Assembly: GCF_025141175.1 (NCBI RefSeq) | Contig: NZ_CP081155.1 | Span: forward strand, 2,819,001 to 2,883,000 | Direction: 5' to 3' | Source: Jannaschia sp. M317 | Lineage (GTDB): Bacteria; Pseudomonadota; Alphaproteobacteria; Rhodobacterales; Rhodobacteraceae | Length of the DNA: 64,000 nucleotides | In this document: in pieces, positions 54,025 to 63,795 of the stretch | Numbering within the stretch: the stretch's first letter is position 1 | Layout: each line of letters begins with the position of its first letter | Position numbers and translations under genes: made by a program | The notes under the pieces: generated by a model | What the model was told of the DNA's origin: nothing | Seen by the model: the letters and a program-made list of their open reading frames with translations, nothing else | The model's database searches: none

Positions 54025-54996
54025 TTGAGACGATCCATCATCAGAGGCGTGGGCCATTACCTGCCCGAACGTATCGTGGAAAACTCCTGGTTCGAGAGCT
54101 TTCTCGAAACCTCGGACGAATGGATCAAGTCCCGCTCTGGTATCGAACGCCGCCATTTCGCGGCCGAAGGACAGATGACCTCGGACCTGGCCACCGCCGC
54201 CGCGCAGGCCGCGTTGGATGACGCGGGGCTGCAGGCCGATGACATCGACGCCATCATCCTCGCCACTTCGACCCCTGACCTGACGTTTCCGGCAACCGCC
54301 ACCATCGTTCAGCAAAAGCTGGGGATGACGCGCGGGTTCGCCTTTGACGTGCAGGCGGTTTGCGCGGGTTTTGTCTATGCGCTGACCAATGCCGACGGGC
54401 TGATCCTGTCGGGCCAGGCCAAACGGGTCCTCGTGATCGGGGCGGAAACCTTCAGCCGAATCATGAACTGGGAAGACCGCACCACCTGCGTTCTGTTCGG
54501 CGACGGTGCCGGCGCGCTGGTGCTGGAGGCAGGCGAAGGCGCGGGCACGTCGGACGACCGGGGGATCCTGGCCACCGATCTGCATTCGGACGGCCGCTAT
54601 CGCGACATTCTGCAAGTATCGGGCGGGGTATCCGCAACCCAGACCACGGGCCACCTGATGATGGCCGGCAAAGAGGTGTTCCGCCACGCGGTCGAGAAAC
54701 TCGCCGCGTCGACCATCGCGGTGATGGACAAGGGGGGCGTGACGGCCGAGCAGATCGACCGCGTCGTGCCCCATCAGGCCAACATCCGCATCATCACCCG
54801 CACAGCGGCCAAGCTGAACCTGCCGATGGACAAGGTCATCGTCACGGTTGCCGATCACGGCAACACCTCGGCGGCATCGATTCCCCTGGCGATGTCCGTG
54901 GCCAAGGCCTCTGGACAGTTGCGCGAAGGTGATTTGACCGTGACAGAGGCGATCGGCGGCGGTTTGGCCTGGGGTGCGCTGCTGCTGCGCTGGTAG
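54025..54996 (+). CDS. fabH: Beta-ketoacyl-ACP synthase III
   Basis: A 323-residue enzyme that starts fatty acid synthesis by condensing acetyl-CoA with malonyl-ACP. TTG 54025 is the start, 3 bp after the plsX stop; no in-frame ATG precedes the conserved IIRGVGHYLPERIV. Catalytic residues are C113 (QAVCAGFVYAL), the histidine in RVVPHQANIRI and the asparagine in DHGNTSAASIPLA. The genes plsX and fabH are almost certainly co-transcribed. Confidence 0.95.
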   Translation: MRRSIIRGVGHYLPERIVENSWFESFLETSDEWIKSRSGIERRHFAAEGQMTSDLATAAAQAALDDAGLQADDIDAIILATSTPDLTFPATATIVQQKLGMTRGFAFDVQAVCAGFVYALTNADGLILSGQAKRVLVIGAETFSRIMNWEDRTTCVLFGDGAGALVLEAGEGAGTSDDRGILATDLHSDGRYRDILQVSGGVSATQTTGHLMMAGKEVFRHAVEKLAASTIAVMDKGGVTAEQIDRVVPHQANIRIITRTAAKLNLPMDKVIVTVADHGNTSAASIPLAMSVAKASGQLREGDLTVTEAIGGGLAWGALLLRW

Positions 54997-55149
54997 GCAA
55001 AGCGCCTTGCGGGGCAACGGCTTTCGCCATTTTATCCCCGGCAAAGGCCCGCGTGTGAACTTCGATGCGTAAGCCTCGGCATTGACTTGCCTTTCCCTTC
55101 ACGCGAAGCTGCGCCCCAAGGTGCGGCAACCCGATCACAGGAGTGTGAC

Positions 55150-55455
55150 ATGGCAGGAAAGACCCTGACCCGAATGGACCTCAGCGAAGCCGTTTTTCGC
55201 GAAGTCGGCCTGAGCCGAAACGAAAGCGCCACGCTTGTCGCCTCGGTTTTGCAGCACGTCTCGGACGCGCTGGTCGCCGGCGAACAGGTCAAGGTGTCCA
55301 GCTTCGGCACCTTTTCCACACGCGACAAATCTGCCCGCGTGGGCCGCAACCCCAAGACCGGCGAAGAGGCCCCGATCCCGCCCCGCCGGGTTCTGACCTT
55401 CCGCCCTTCGCACCTGATGAAGGACCGTGTGGCGGCGGGCAACAAGAAGGGCTGA
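55150..55455 (+). CDS. ihfA: Integration host factor subunit alpha
   Basis: A 101-residue DNA-bending protein. It has the HU/IHF fold and the IHF-alpha start [40 protein letters not shown] and [20 protein letters not shown] form the beta-arm region. AGGAG precedes the start by 7 nt. IHF heterodimer partners would be encoded elsewhere. IHF may assist integrases, including that of the element in this window. Confidence 0.95.
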   Translation: MAGKTLTRMDLSEAVFREVGLSRNESATLVASVLQHVSDALVAGEQVKVSSFGTFSTRDKSARVGRNPKTGEEAPIPPRRVLTFRPSHLMKDRVAAGNKKG

Positions 55456-55457
55456 GT

Positions 55458-56384
<927 letters not shown>

Positions 56385-56442
56385 AAACCTTTCGTTTTCC
56401 CGCTTGCGCCCCCGGCGAAAGGCCGTATGTATTGCCGCCAGT

Positions 56443-56519
56443 CGGGCTATGGCGCAGCCTGGTAGCGCGTCCGTCTGGGGGACGGAAGGTCGCAGGTTCG
56501 AGTCCTGCTAGCCCGACCA
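56443..56519 (+). tRNA. tRNA-Pro (GGG)
   Basis: A 77-nt cloverleaf with acceptor stem CGGGCTA/TAGCCCG, anticodon stem CGTCC/GGACG around loop GTCTGGGGGA-like sequence with anticodon GGG, T-arm GCAGG-TTCGAGT-CCTGC and encoded CCA. Confidence 0.94.
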
Positions 56520-56598
56520 ATAGCACCCGTGCCGGGGTGCCCTCAAACGCCTCTCCCCTGTCGGGGCGGGGCGTTTTGCGCATCAGGGGGACCGCGCC

Positions 56599-57669
56599 AT
56601 GACCTATCCGACAGGTGTTCTGGCCAGCCAGCAGATCGAGGCGATGGTCGCCACGGGGGCCATCACCGCCCCTGATCTGGTTGCCGGACAGGTGCAGCCA
56701 GCCTCGCTGGACCTGCGACTGGGGGATGTGGCGTATCGGGTCCGCGCCTCTTTCCTGCCGGGTGCCGGGCGCAGCCTGACCGATCGCCTGCCCGAGTTCG
56801 AGATGCACAGGATCGATCTGTCGGATGGGGCCGTTCTGGAAAAGGGGGCCGTCTATCTGGTGCCCTTGCAGGAACGTCTGTCCCTGCCTGCCGGGCTGTC
56901 GGCGGTGGCGAATGCGAAATCCTCGACCGGGCGGCTGGACCTGTTGACGCGGACGGTGACCGATGGCGGGACGGAGTTCGACCGCATCCCGACCGGCTAC
57001 GACGGCCCGCTCTATGCAGAGATTTGCCCGCGCAGTTTTTCGGTTCTGGTCCGCCCGGGCATGCGGCTGAACCAGATCCGCTTCCGCGCCGGCGAGGCGG
57101 TGCTGGACGATGATGCGCTGCGCGCCCTGCATGACCAGTCGCCGCTGGTGGATGGGGTTCCGGTGATCGACGAAGGCCTGGGCTTTTCCGTCGATCTGGA
57201 ACCGGGACCGGGGGACCTGGTGGGCTGGCGGGCCAAGCCGCATACCGGTGTGATCGACCTCGACCGCCTGGGCCACTATGCGCCCCGCGACTTCTGGGAA
57301 GCGATCCGCACCGACCGCCGACAGATCATCCTCGACCCCGGCGCGTTCTACATCCTCGTCAGTCGCGAAGCGGTCACCATCCCGCCGACCCATGCCGCCG
57401 AGATGGCCCCCTATCTGGCCATGGTCGGAGAGTTCCGGGTGCATTACGCGGGATTCTTCGACCCCGGTTTCGGCCACGGCACGCCCGCGCGCGGCGTGTT
57501 GGAGGTGCGCTGCCATGAGGCCCCCTTCGTTCTGGAACATGGGCAGGTCGTTGGGCGGCTGGTCTATGAGGCTATGTCGGACGTGCCCGCGCAGTTATAC
57601 GGTCAGGGGATCGCGTCGAACTATCAAGGTCAGGGGCTGAAGCTGTCGAAGCACTTCGCCACCCCCTGA
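56599..57669 (+). CDS. dcd: 2'-deoxycytidine 5'-triphosphate deaminase, two-domain type
   Basis: A 356-residue protein of the dCTP deaminase/dUTPase superfamily in its duplicated form. The first half includes QVQPASLDLRLGDVAYRVRA and VANAKSSTGRLDLLTRTVTD, and the second FYILVSREAVTIPPTHAAEM and HYAGFFDPGFGHG. The enzyme converts dCTP to dUTP for dTTP synthesis. Its double length is usual for alphaproteobacteria. ATG 56599 follows GGGG. It is downstream of tRNA-Pro and not part of the MerR operon. Confidence 0.9.
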   Translation: MTYPTGVLASQQIEAMVATGAITAPDLVAGQVQPASLDLRLGDVAYRVRASFLPGAGRSLTDRLPEFEMHRIDLSDGAVLEKGAVYLVPLQERLSLPAGLSAVANAKSSTGRLDLLTRTVTDGGTEFDRIPTGYDGPLYAEICPRSFSVLVRPGMRLNQIRFRAGEAVLDDDALRALHDQSPLVDGVPVIDEGLGFSVDLEPGPGDLVGWRAKPHTGVIDLDRLGHYAPRDFWEAIRTDRRQIILDPGAFYILVSREAVTIPPTHAAEMAPYLAMVGEFRVHYAGFFDPGFGHGTPARGVLEVRCHEAPFVLEHGQVVGRLVYEAMSDVPAQLYGQGIASNYQGQGLKLSKHFATP

Positions 57670-57671
57670 GC

Positions 57672-57693
57672 AGGGCGGCGTGAACCCCGCCCT
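57672..57693. terminator. Hairpin between convergent genes, REP-like
   Basis: Stem AGGGCGG / CCGCCCT with an 8-nt loop lies between dcd and the convergent N-demethylase-like gene, overlapping that gene's stop codon. GTGAACC...CCCTACG resembles the REP copies near 45.6-46.3 kb, so it may be a diverged REP element serving as terminator. Confidence 0.55.
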
Positions 57694-58462
57694 ACGCGGT
57701 CAGCGACAATGGGCAGGTTGCGCGTTGCTCGGCGGTCAAGGCCTGCAGCCGGACGACATAGGTGTGCACCGTAAATACGACGGCGCCGGTCCGTGGCAGA
57801 CGCAGCACCGTCTGCCGCTCTGACCGGAGAAAACGCGCAGGCCTAGAGGCCGGGCGGGGATCGGCTTCGCCATGGGGCTGGTTCAGGTCGGGCCGCGCAT
57901 AGGCCAGCGCATTGGCCCGCCACATCGGGCGGCCGACCTGCACGCGGTCGAACATCCGCTGCACCCTGTGGGCGATATCGGCATCGTAGTCCGGCACCGG
58001 GCGGTGAATACGCGTGAGAGGGCGGCCAATCTTTTCCGACAACGTCCAGGACGCCGGAAAGCAGAGCAATCCGGCAGACAGCACGTGTTCCCTGGGGCCG
58101 CGCGTCAGGATCAGGAGATCTTCCTGCAGGAGGCGCGACAGAACAAGCAGCGGCGGGCCGTCGATATCGATACGGACCCCGTCGGGACGCAGGATCTGTG
58201 CACCAGTTCTGGCAAACCCCGGCGGCAGGTCGGCCAGGACACCGGCGCGCAGTTCTTCTGCCGCGGCCTCTGCCTCTGGCAAGAGGCACAGCACGTCATC
58301 CCGGCGCGCCCGAAGCAATCGCGCCTTTTCCGCCAACTGCGGCTGATAGGCGTCGTCCACGATCGCCCAGTGCCCCTCGACCGGCCGCATTCCGGGCATG
58401 CGGGACAGCGCGGGATCCGACCAGGGCGTGTAGGGCAACCGTCCCTGAAGGATTGCGGTCAT
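57692..58462 (-). CDS. Haem-dependent oxidative N-demethylase family (DUF3445)
   Basis: A 256-residue protein of the DUF3445 family, related to the alpha subunit of haem-dependent dimethylamine-type N-demethylases. Characteristic segments are LPYTPWSDPALSRMPGMRP, LLCFPASWTLSEKIGRPLTR, IHRPVPDYDADIAHRVQRMF and RANALAYARPDL. Haem binding is expected from the family but cannot be confirmed by eye. Start overlaps the MscS stop (ATGA), so the two are co-transcribed. Confidence 0.85.
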   Translation of the reverse strand: MTAILQGRLPYTPWSDPALSRMPGMRPVEGHWAIVDDAYQPQLAEKARLLRARRDDVLCLLPEAEAAAEELRAGVLADLPPGFARTGAQILRPDGVRIDIDGPPLLVLSRLLQEDLLILTRGPREHVLSAGLLCFPASWTLSEKIGRPLTRIHRPVPDYDADIAHRVQRMFDRVQVGRPMWRANALAYARPDLNQPHGEADPRPASRPARFLRSERQTVLRLPRTGAVVFTVHTYVVRLQALTAEQRATCPLSLTA

Positions 58463-59805
58463 TCCTCGGGCGCGGCAGTGCTGAGCAGATCGGTGCGGTC
58501 GTTTTCACGCCGCTCCTCGTCCACCATCCGTTCGATCGTGGTGTCGGCGGCGACGTCCCGTGCGTCCAGGTGCGGTTTCTCCGGCTCTGGCGTATCGTCT
58601 TCCGACAGGACCAATGCCTCGGCGCGCCGGTCGGTATCCGGCAAGTCGATCACCGGCAGACCGCCACCGGTCAGGTTCAGGCGATAGCTGGGCTCTGGCA
58701 GGCCGATGCCGGCCCGTGTCAGGGCGGCCATCACGACGCGCAGCGCCTCGCCACGCGCCACTGCAAAGTTCACCTCGCGCTGGTTGACCCAGGCCAGGAA
58801 TTCCATCGACACGGTGCTGTCGCCCGCCTCCTTGACCCAGACCTGCGGCGCGGGATCAGTCAGGACAAAGTCCAACTCGGCCAAGGTCGCCAGCCCGATC
58901 TGCCGCGCCTGCGCCAGATCGTCGTTCGGATCGATGCCCAACATGAACGAAAATCGACGCTCCTCGTTGCGCGTGTAGTTCAGGATCTTGGCCTTAAAGA
59001 CAAAGGAATTGGGCAGGCGCACATGATTGCCGTCCGCGTCCAGCAGGATCGTCGCCCGGCTGGTCAGGCGGATGACCGACCCGGCGCTGCCCTCGATATC
59101 GACGTAGTCATTGGGCCGGAACGGCTGGCGCAAGGACAGCATGACAGAAGCGATGAAGTTCTCGACCGTGTCGCGAACGGCAAAACCAACCGCCAGACCG
59201 ACGATGCCCGCCGCCCCCAACAGACCGGTCAGAACCGCCGTCGCATTCAGAATGTCCAGCGCAACGACCACCCCGGCCAGCACAAAGGCCAGCCGCAGCA
59301 CCACGCGGTAGATGTCGGCGATGAATGCGTTGGGCGCGATGCGTTTCCACGGCCAGTCCCAGCGTGCCAGAAGAACCCCAAGCAGGATGACGAACACGCC
59401 CGCCGTCACCGCCACAGCCAGCAGCGGCAGATAGGTCACCGTCTGCCAGAACCGATCCTGGAACCGTTTGACCACAGGATCCAGACGGCGCGAGACGTCC
59501 GTGCTCTCGATGACTTCGCTTTCGATCGCGACGACGCCGTCGACGCGGGCGGCCAATTCCTCCAACCGGGGGATCGCCTCTCCGTCGAGGACCTCTCCGG
59601 TGAAGGTCACGATGCCTTCGCGAACATCGACACCAACCTCGGCGTAGCCGTCCAATTCAGCGATGATTGCCTCGATCCGTTGCTCGATTGCCAGATCGCC
59701 ACGCGAATCCTGGGTGGTGGAAATCGTGCCGGAAGGCTGTGTCGGGGCATCCTGGGCAGCAGCGGGGCCGGCCAGGCAAAGCAGGAAAAGAAGCGCGCGG
59801 ATCAT
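58459..59805 (-). CDS. MscS-family mechanosensitive channel with periplasmic BON-like domain
   Basis: A 448-residue protein that begins with a signal peptide (MIRALLFLLCLAGPAAA). A BON-like domain (about 45-105) includes YAEVGVDVREGIVTFTGEVL. Three or four membrane segments (about 120-210) follow. The MscS pore and beta domain contain GLAVGFAVRDTVENFIASVM and FRPNDYVDIEGSAGSVI. The soluble C-terminal domain ends in an acidic, helical tail. Family members release osmolytes under hypoosmotic stress. It precedes the DUF3445 gene with ATGA overlap. Confidence 0.88.
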   Translation of the reverse strand: MIRALLFLLCLAGPAAAQDAPTQPSGTISTTQDSRGDLAIEQRIEAIIAELDGYAEVGVDVREGIVTFTGEVLDGEAIPRLEELAARVDGVVAIESEVIESTDVSRRLDPVVKRFQDRFWQTVTYLPLLAVAVTAGVFVILLGVLLARWDWPWKRIAPNAFIADIYRVVLRLAFVLAGVVVALDILNATAVLTGLLGAAGIVGLAVGFAVRDTVENFIASVMLSLRQPFRPNDYVDIEGSAGSVIRLTSRATILLDADGNHVRLPNSFVFKAKILNYTRNEERRFSFMLGIDPNDDLAQARQIGLATLAELDFVLTDPAPQVWVKEAGDSTVSMEFLAWVNQREVNFAVARGEALRVVMAALTRAGIGLPEPSYRLNLTGGGLPVIDLPDTDRRAEALVLSEDDTPEPEKPHLDARDVAADTTIERMVDEERRENDRTDLLSTAAPEE

Positions 59806-59882
59806 CTGCGCACAGTTGACGCGCCCCGCGCCCGGATCAAGCCCGAACGCGGGGATTTTTTGGCAACCCTGGGACCAGGGTG

Positions 59883-61469
59883 TCAGCCGGTGACCTGTTC
59901 CCGCAGGATCGCGGCGGTGAGCGAGATCATCAGATAGGCCCCGGCAAAGATCAGGAACGCCAGAATCGTATTTTCAAAGGACCGCGGATAGGTCGCCTCG
60001 TCCGTCGGCAGGGGCGGAACCGGCGTGGACAGATACCGAACCTGACGATTCGCCTCGATCCGCGCCATTTCCTGTTGTTGCGCCGCCTGTTGCAGCAGCA
60101 GTTGCCGCGTCGTCAGATCCATCTGCGCCACGCCCAGTTCGGCGGTCACCCGTGCCAATGATGCACCGCTGTTGACCCCATCGGTCAGGCCGGCGCGCAG
60201 ACTGTCCAGTTCAGCCGTCAACCGGTCGATATTACGTCGCGACACGTCCACCCGCGTCGGGTTGGGGCGCGCATTGGCCTGCAATTGGTCCAGGCGCAGC
60301 CGTTCGGCCCGCAGCTCCGTCTCGATGACGCTGATCTGGCCATAGCGGTTGGTCAGCTCGGCGTCGGCAGATACGACACCCAGCTGTTCCTGCAGCGAGA
60401 CGATCCGCGCCTGCGCCTGCAACATCCGTTCCTCGGCCGCCTGGAAACTATCGACCGCACCCGCCATCTGGTCAGAGCGGAGCCGGGCGGTCAGTTGGTC
60501 CACCTGTTCTTCTGCATAGCCGATAAGGGCCCGGCTGAAGGCGGCGGAAACCTCCGGATCGGCGGCGACCACCTCCATCTTGATGACGCCCTCGGTCGGA
60601 TCGTAGCCGATTTCGACCATGCGCTGATACAGTTTGTAGGCGGCTTCCTGCGTGCTGTCCGGGTCGAGCCGTTGGAGGGGGTCGATCCCTTCGGCCGAAA
60701 AATGCTCCTTGAAGCCCAGATCCGCATCGAGCCGTTGGAACGCGTCGCGCGACAAGAGATAGCCCTGCACCGAAATGCTGTCTTGTTGCGTGGCGATCCC
60801 TGTCCCGGAAAACAGCCCGCCCAGACCGGCCCCGCCAGCCGCGGCGGCGTCGGCCTGTTGGATGATGAATTCGGACTTGGTGGCGTACATCGGGGTGGCG
60901 ATCACATAGAAATAGATCGCCGCGATGACCGTCGGCAGCGCCACGAAAAACGCCAGCCGCGTGGTCAGCAGGGCCAGCCTGCGGCGGCGGCGCTTGGCGA
61001 TGTCGCGCTGAATCTTGACGATCTCAGAGGCGCGGGCGTCTGCGTCCATGACCACGGGATTAGGATGCGCGGGCGGCGGGGCCTGTTTCTGGACGGCAGG
61101 CAACTGGGCGTCAGGGGCCGCCGGGTCGGTCTGACCGGGGACCAGTTGCAACATGTTCGACCGCTCAAACGGATTGATCCCGATCTTGCGCAGCGCCTCG
61201 ATCGCCTGGGCATCATCCTCGACCTTGATGCCGTGTTTCTGGGCGATGCGTCGGGCCATGCGCATCTGACGGCCGGACGGCGCCTCTGTCTTGGCCTCTG
61301 CCGGTGCGGGGGGCGCGGGTGCGGGCGCGGCGGTATCGGAATTGGCGGCGGGCGCGATCTGGTCTGGGGCGACGGCGGGAACCGGCCCCTCGGGCACGGT
61401 CACGCCGGGGGTCAGAAAGGGACCGTCCGGGCGGATGCGGAACTTGCGAGCCTTAGGCGTCGTATTCAT
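59883..61469 (-). CDS. kpsE: Capsular polysaccharide export inner-membrane protein (KpsE/BexC family)
   Basis: A 528-residue polysaccharide co-polymerase-like export protein that links inner and outer membranes. ATG 61469 follows GGAGG. A disordered Pro/Ala-rich N-terminus (about 1-130) precedes transmembrane helix 1 (LAFFVALPTVIAAIYFYVIA). A periplasmic part with the family start SEFIIQQADAAA and long coiled coils (about 350-470, QISVIETELRAERLRLDQLQ) follows. The second membrane helix is near the C-terminus (NTILAFLIFAGAYLMISLTA). Its 5' end overlaps kpsT by 17 bp. Confidence 0.9.
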   Translation of the reverse strand: MNTTPKARKFRIRPDGPFLTPGVTVPEGPVPAVAPDQIAPAANSDTAAPAPAPPAPAEAKTEAPSGRQMRMARRIAQKHGIKVEDDAQAIEALRKIGINPFERSNMLQLVPGQTDPAAPDAQLPAVQKQAPPPAHPNPVVMDADARASEIVKIQRDIAKRRRRRLALLTTRLAFFVALPTVIAAIYFYVIATPMYATKSEFIIQQADAAAAGGAGLGGLFSGTGIATQQDSISVQGYLLSRDAFQRLDADLGFKEHFSAEGIDPLQRLDPDSTQEAAYKLYQRMVEIGYDPTEGVIKMEVVAADPEVSAAFSRALIGYAEEQVDQLTARLRSDQMAGAVDSFQAAEERMLQAQARIVSLQEQLGVVSADAELTNRYGQISVIETELRAERLRLDQLQANARPNPTRVDVSRRNIDRLTAELDSLRAGLTDGVNSGASLARVTAELGVAQMDLTTRQLLLQQAAQQQEMARIEANRQVRYLSTPVPPLPTDEATYPRSFENTILAFLIFAGAYLMISLTAAILREQVTG

Positions 61470-62106
61470 AGAGCCTCCGCGCTTCTTCAAGCGTGTCGAA
61501 GTGATAGATCTTGCCATCGCGCAGCACGGCGGCCGAATGGGCGAACCGTTCCAGGATACGGGCCTGGTGGCTGACGATGACGACGGTGGCATCCTGAAGC
61601 CGTTCGCGCAGGATCGTGCCCGCGCGTTTGTTGAAACCCGCGTCTGTGGTGGACGGCATCCCCTCATCGATGAGGTAGATGTCGAATTCCAGCGCCAGCA
61701 TCAGGCTGAAACTGAACCGCGCGCGCATCCCCTGGCTATAGGTGCCGACGGGCATGTCGAAGTATTCCTTGATATCGCAAAGCCAGCGGCAGAACGCCTC
61801 GACGTAGTCGGGATCCAGGCCATACAGCTGCGCGATGTAGCGGGCGTTTTCGGTGGCCGTGTTCTTGGGGATGATCCCCCCCATGAAACCCAGCGGAAAC
61901 GACACGCGCGAGGTGCGGCGGACCTCGCCCTCGTCAGGTTTTTCAAGCCCCGCCATCATGTTGATGATCGTCGTCTTGCCGGTGCCGTTGGGGGCCAGGA
62001 TACCGACCGACCGCCCCGCCTCCACCCGGAAGGACGCGCGGTCAAGGATCACCTTGCGCTGCTTGCCGGTCCAGAAGGACTTACTGACGTAATCGAATTC
62101 GATCAT
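61453..62106 (-). CDS. kpsT: Capsular polysaccharide ABC exporter ATPase KpsT
   Basis: A 217-residue ABC ATPase that powers capsular polysaccharide export. ATG 62106 gives MIEFDYVSKSFWTGKQRKV; the upstream GTG 62118 is possible. Walker A is LAPNGTGKTTIINMM, signature YSQGMRARFSFSLMLAL, Walker B IYLIDEGMPS. The alternative start adds four residues. Its membrane partner KpsM is not in this window, neither beside nor beyond kpsE. Confidence 0.92.
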   Translation of the reverse strand: MIEFDYVSKSFWTGKQRKVILDRASFRVEAGRSVGILAPNGTGKTTIINMMAGLEKPDEGEVRRTSRVSFPLGFMGGIIPKNTATENARYIAQLYGLDPDYVEAFCRWLCDIKEYFDMPVGTYSQGMRARFSFSLMLALEFDIYLIDEGMPSTTDAGFNKRAGTILRERLQDATVVIVSHQARILERFAHSAAVLRDGKIYHFDTLEEARRLYEYDA

Positions 62107-62198
62107 GCGCACGGGCACCTGGTTGGACTCATGAAAGAGGCCCCCAATATGGGCGCGCCCTGCCCTGCTGATAACCGGTTAATCCGTCTACATTGTGG

Positions 62199-62230
62199 AC
62201 GCCCGGGCGATTTTCACACCGCCCGGGCGT
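62199..62230. terminator. GC-rich hairpin between nhaA and kpsT
   Basis: Perfect 11-bp stem ACGCCCGGGCG / CGCCCGGGCGT with a 10-nt loop, followed on the plus strand by TATTTT. Both flanking genes are on the minus strand; it lies beyond the nhaA stop, so it probably terminates nhaA or attenuates entry into kpsT. Confidence 0.6.
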
Positions 62231-62272
62231 TATTTTGCGGCGAACTTGCCGAAAATTGCCCGGCTCTCGCCT

Positions 62273-63571
62273 TTATCCGGCCACCTTCTGCACTTTGGCA
62301 AGCTTGCCTGCGATCAAGGAAATCCCGGCTGCGGCAAAGCTGAACAGCGCGCCCATCTTGGCGGCATCCTGAACCGGTCCCGGTTCGAACGCGACGGAGG
62401 CCACGAAGAGAGACACCGTAAAGCCAATCGCCGCCACGCAGCCGATCACGAACAGATCGACGGTGCGCATCCCTGCTGGCAGCCCGAGTTTGAGCGTATG
62501 CGCCCCGATGTAGCCGAACAGCAGCACGCCAAGCGGTTTGCCGATGATCAACCCCGCAAGGACCAGCCAGGTCGGCTCGGAAATCGCCGAGAATTCAACG
62601 CCCGCGTTCATCAGGCCAAAGAAGAACAAGACGATCTCCACCGGGTGTTTCAGCAGGTGTTCCGTATGGTTCAGCAGATCGGTCAGATACTGCTCCGCCT
62701 CGGCAAAGATGCCGAAGGCACGGTCCGCGTGCGGCAGGGTCGGCACGATCGGCAGCAGGCCAAGCGCCGGATGCAGGCCGGACTGGGCAAAGCCGAACCA
62801 GGACAAGGCACCGGCGATCAGATAGGGCCACCACGACAGTTTCTGCCGGACCCAGGTGGAGCGGGGCCGCAGTTGATCCCCGGCATCCAGCTTGCGCGGC
62901 AACCAGTTGAACAGAACGTACACGCCCACAGCAGAGGCCAGCGACAGCAGCAACCAGACCGGGGCCAGTTCCCCCGACGGATAGAAGATCGCCAGGATGA
63001 TCAAGCCCGCTGCATCGTCGGCAATCGCCAGCAGCAGCAGAAAGCGCACCGCCGGGTGACCCGCGCCGAACACAAGGCGGCCGACCAGATAGCTGAACGC
63101 GATGTCGGTCGCGGTGGGAATGGCCCAGCCGTTGGCGACCATGCCGAACTTCTCGGCACCCAGGAACCAGGCGAGGCCCAGATAGACCGAAATCGGCCCG
63201 ATCATGCCACCCAGCGTCGCAAACAGGGGCGTCGCCGCCTTTTTGCCGCGCAGGGATCCGTTTTCCAGGATCACCGCCTCCCAGACTTCCTTGCCCGCGA
63301 TGGCAAAGAAGAACGCCATGAGGATATCGTTGACCAGGTAGTGTGCCGTGACGACCTTGGCCGTTTCGGCGTGGCCAAAGGCCTCGGCGTCCGGGCCCAT
63401 GAGCAGTTCCCAGTGGTGTAGATCTGCCCCGATCCAGTTGTTGAACCACAGGGGGTATTCGACCAGCAAGTGATAGGAATGCGCATCGCTGTTCGCCCAG
63501 ACCAGCGCGATCAACGCGCCTGCAATCAAGAGCAGCGAATAATTAGTGAGAAAGTTCCAGACGCGATACAT
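62273..63571 (-). CDS. nhaA: Na+/H+ antiporter NhaA
   Basis: A 432-residue inner membrane antiporter with about 12 transmembrane helices that exchanges Na+ for H+ under salt or alkaline stress. Conserved features are PTATDIAFSYLVGRL and the essential aspartate pair in LLLLAIADDAAGLIIL. Near the end ADLFVIGCVAAIGFTVSLFVAS is typical. ATG 63571 follows AAGGGGG. Suits a marine lifestyle. Confidence 0.95.
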   Translation of the reverse strand: MYRVWNFLTNYSLLLIAGALIALVWANSDAHSYHLLVEYPLWFNNWIGADLHHWELLMGPDAEAFGHAETAKVVTAHYLVNDILMAFFFAIAGKEVWEAVILENGSLRGKKAATPLFATLGGMIGPISVYLGLAWFLGAEKFGMVANGWAIPTATDIAFSYLVGRLVFGAGHPAVRFLLLLAIADDAAGLIILAIFYPSGELAPVWLLLSLASAVGVYVLFNWLPRKLDAGDQLRPRSTWVRQKLSWWPYLIAGALSWFGFAQSGLHPALGLLPIVPTLPHADRAFGIFAEAEQYLTDLLNHTEHLLKHPVEIVLFFFGLMNAGVEFSAISEPTWLVLAGLIIGKPLGVLLFGYIGAHTLKLGLPAGMRTVDLFVIGCVAAIGFTVSLFVASVAFEPGPVQDAAKMGALFSFAAAGISLIAGKLAKVQKVAG

Positions 63572-63727
63572 TCATGCCCCCTTGAATATCGTTCTGCACT
63601 GCTAACGGAGGTGGCTGGACAGGACAAGCGCGCGACGCAGGCCGCGATGCCTTTGATCCGGGTCGATTGGGCCCACAACCTGATCCCGGCGGGACGCGCG
63701 CCCGGATAAAGCCTCTGTAAAGCGTGA

Positions 63728-63752
63728 CAAGGGCCCCACGAGGGGGCCCTTG
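63728..63752 (-). terminator. Rho-independent-like terminator of groEL
   Basis: Stem CAAGGGCCCC / GGGGCCCTTG with a 5-nt loop lies 44 bp beyond the groEL stop codon on the minus strand. Confidence 0.75.
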
Positions 63753-63795
63753 CACTAACGTGTTCGCAAAAGTCGGCTGAACGCCGCCTTACTGC

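Noticed and set aside
52807..55044. A 745-codon minus-strand frame over rpmF, plsX and fabH
   Set aside because: It is the antisense shadow of three clearly recognised genes and has no plausible protein features.
58198..59937. A 579-codon plus-strand frame
   Set aside because: Antisense to the DUF3445 and MscS genes, which are well supported.
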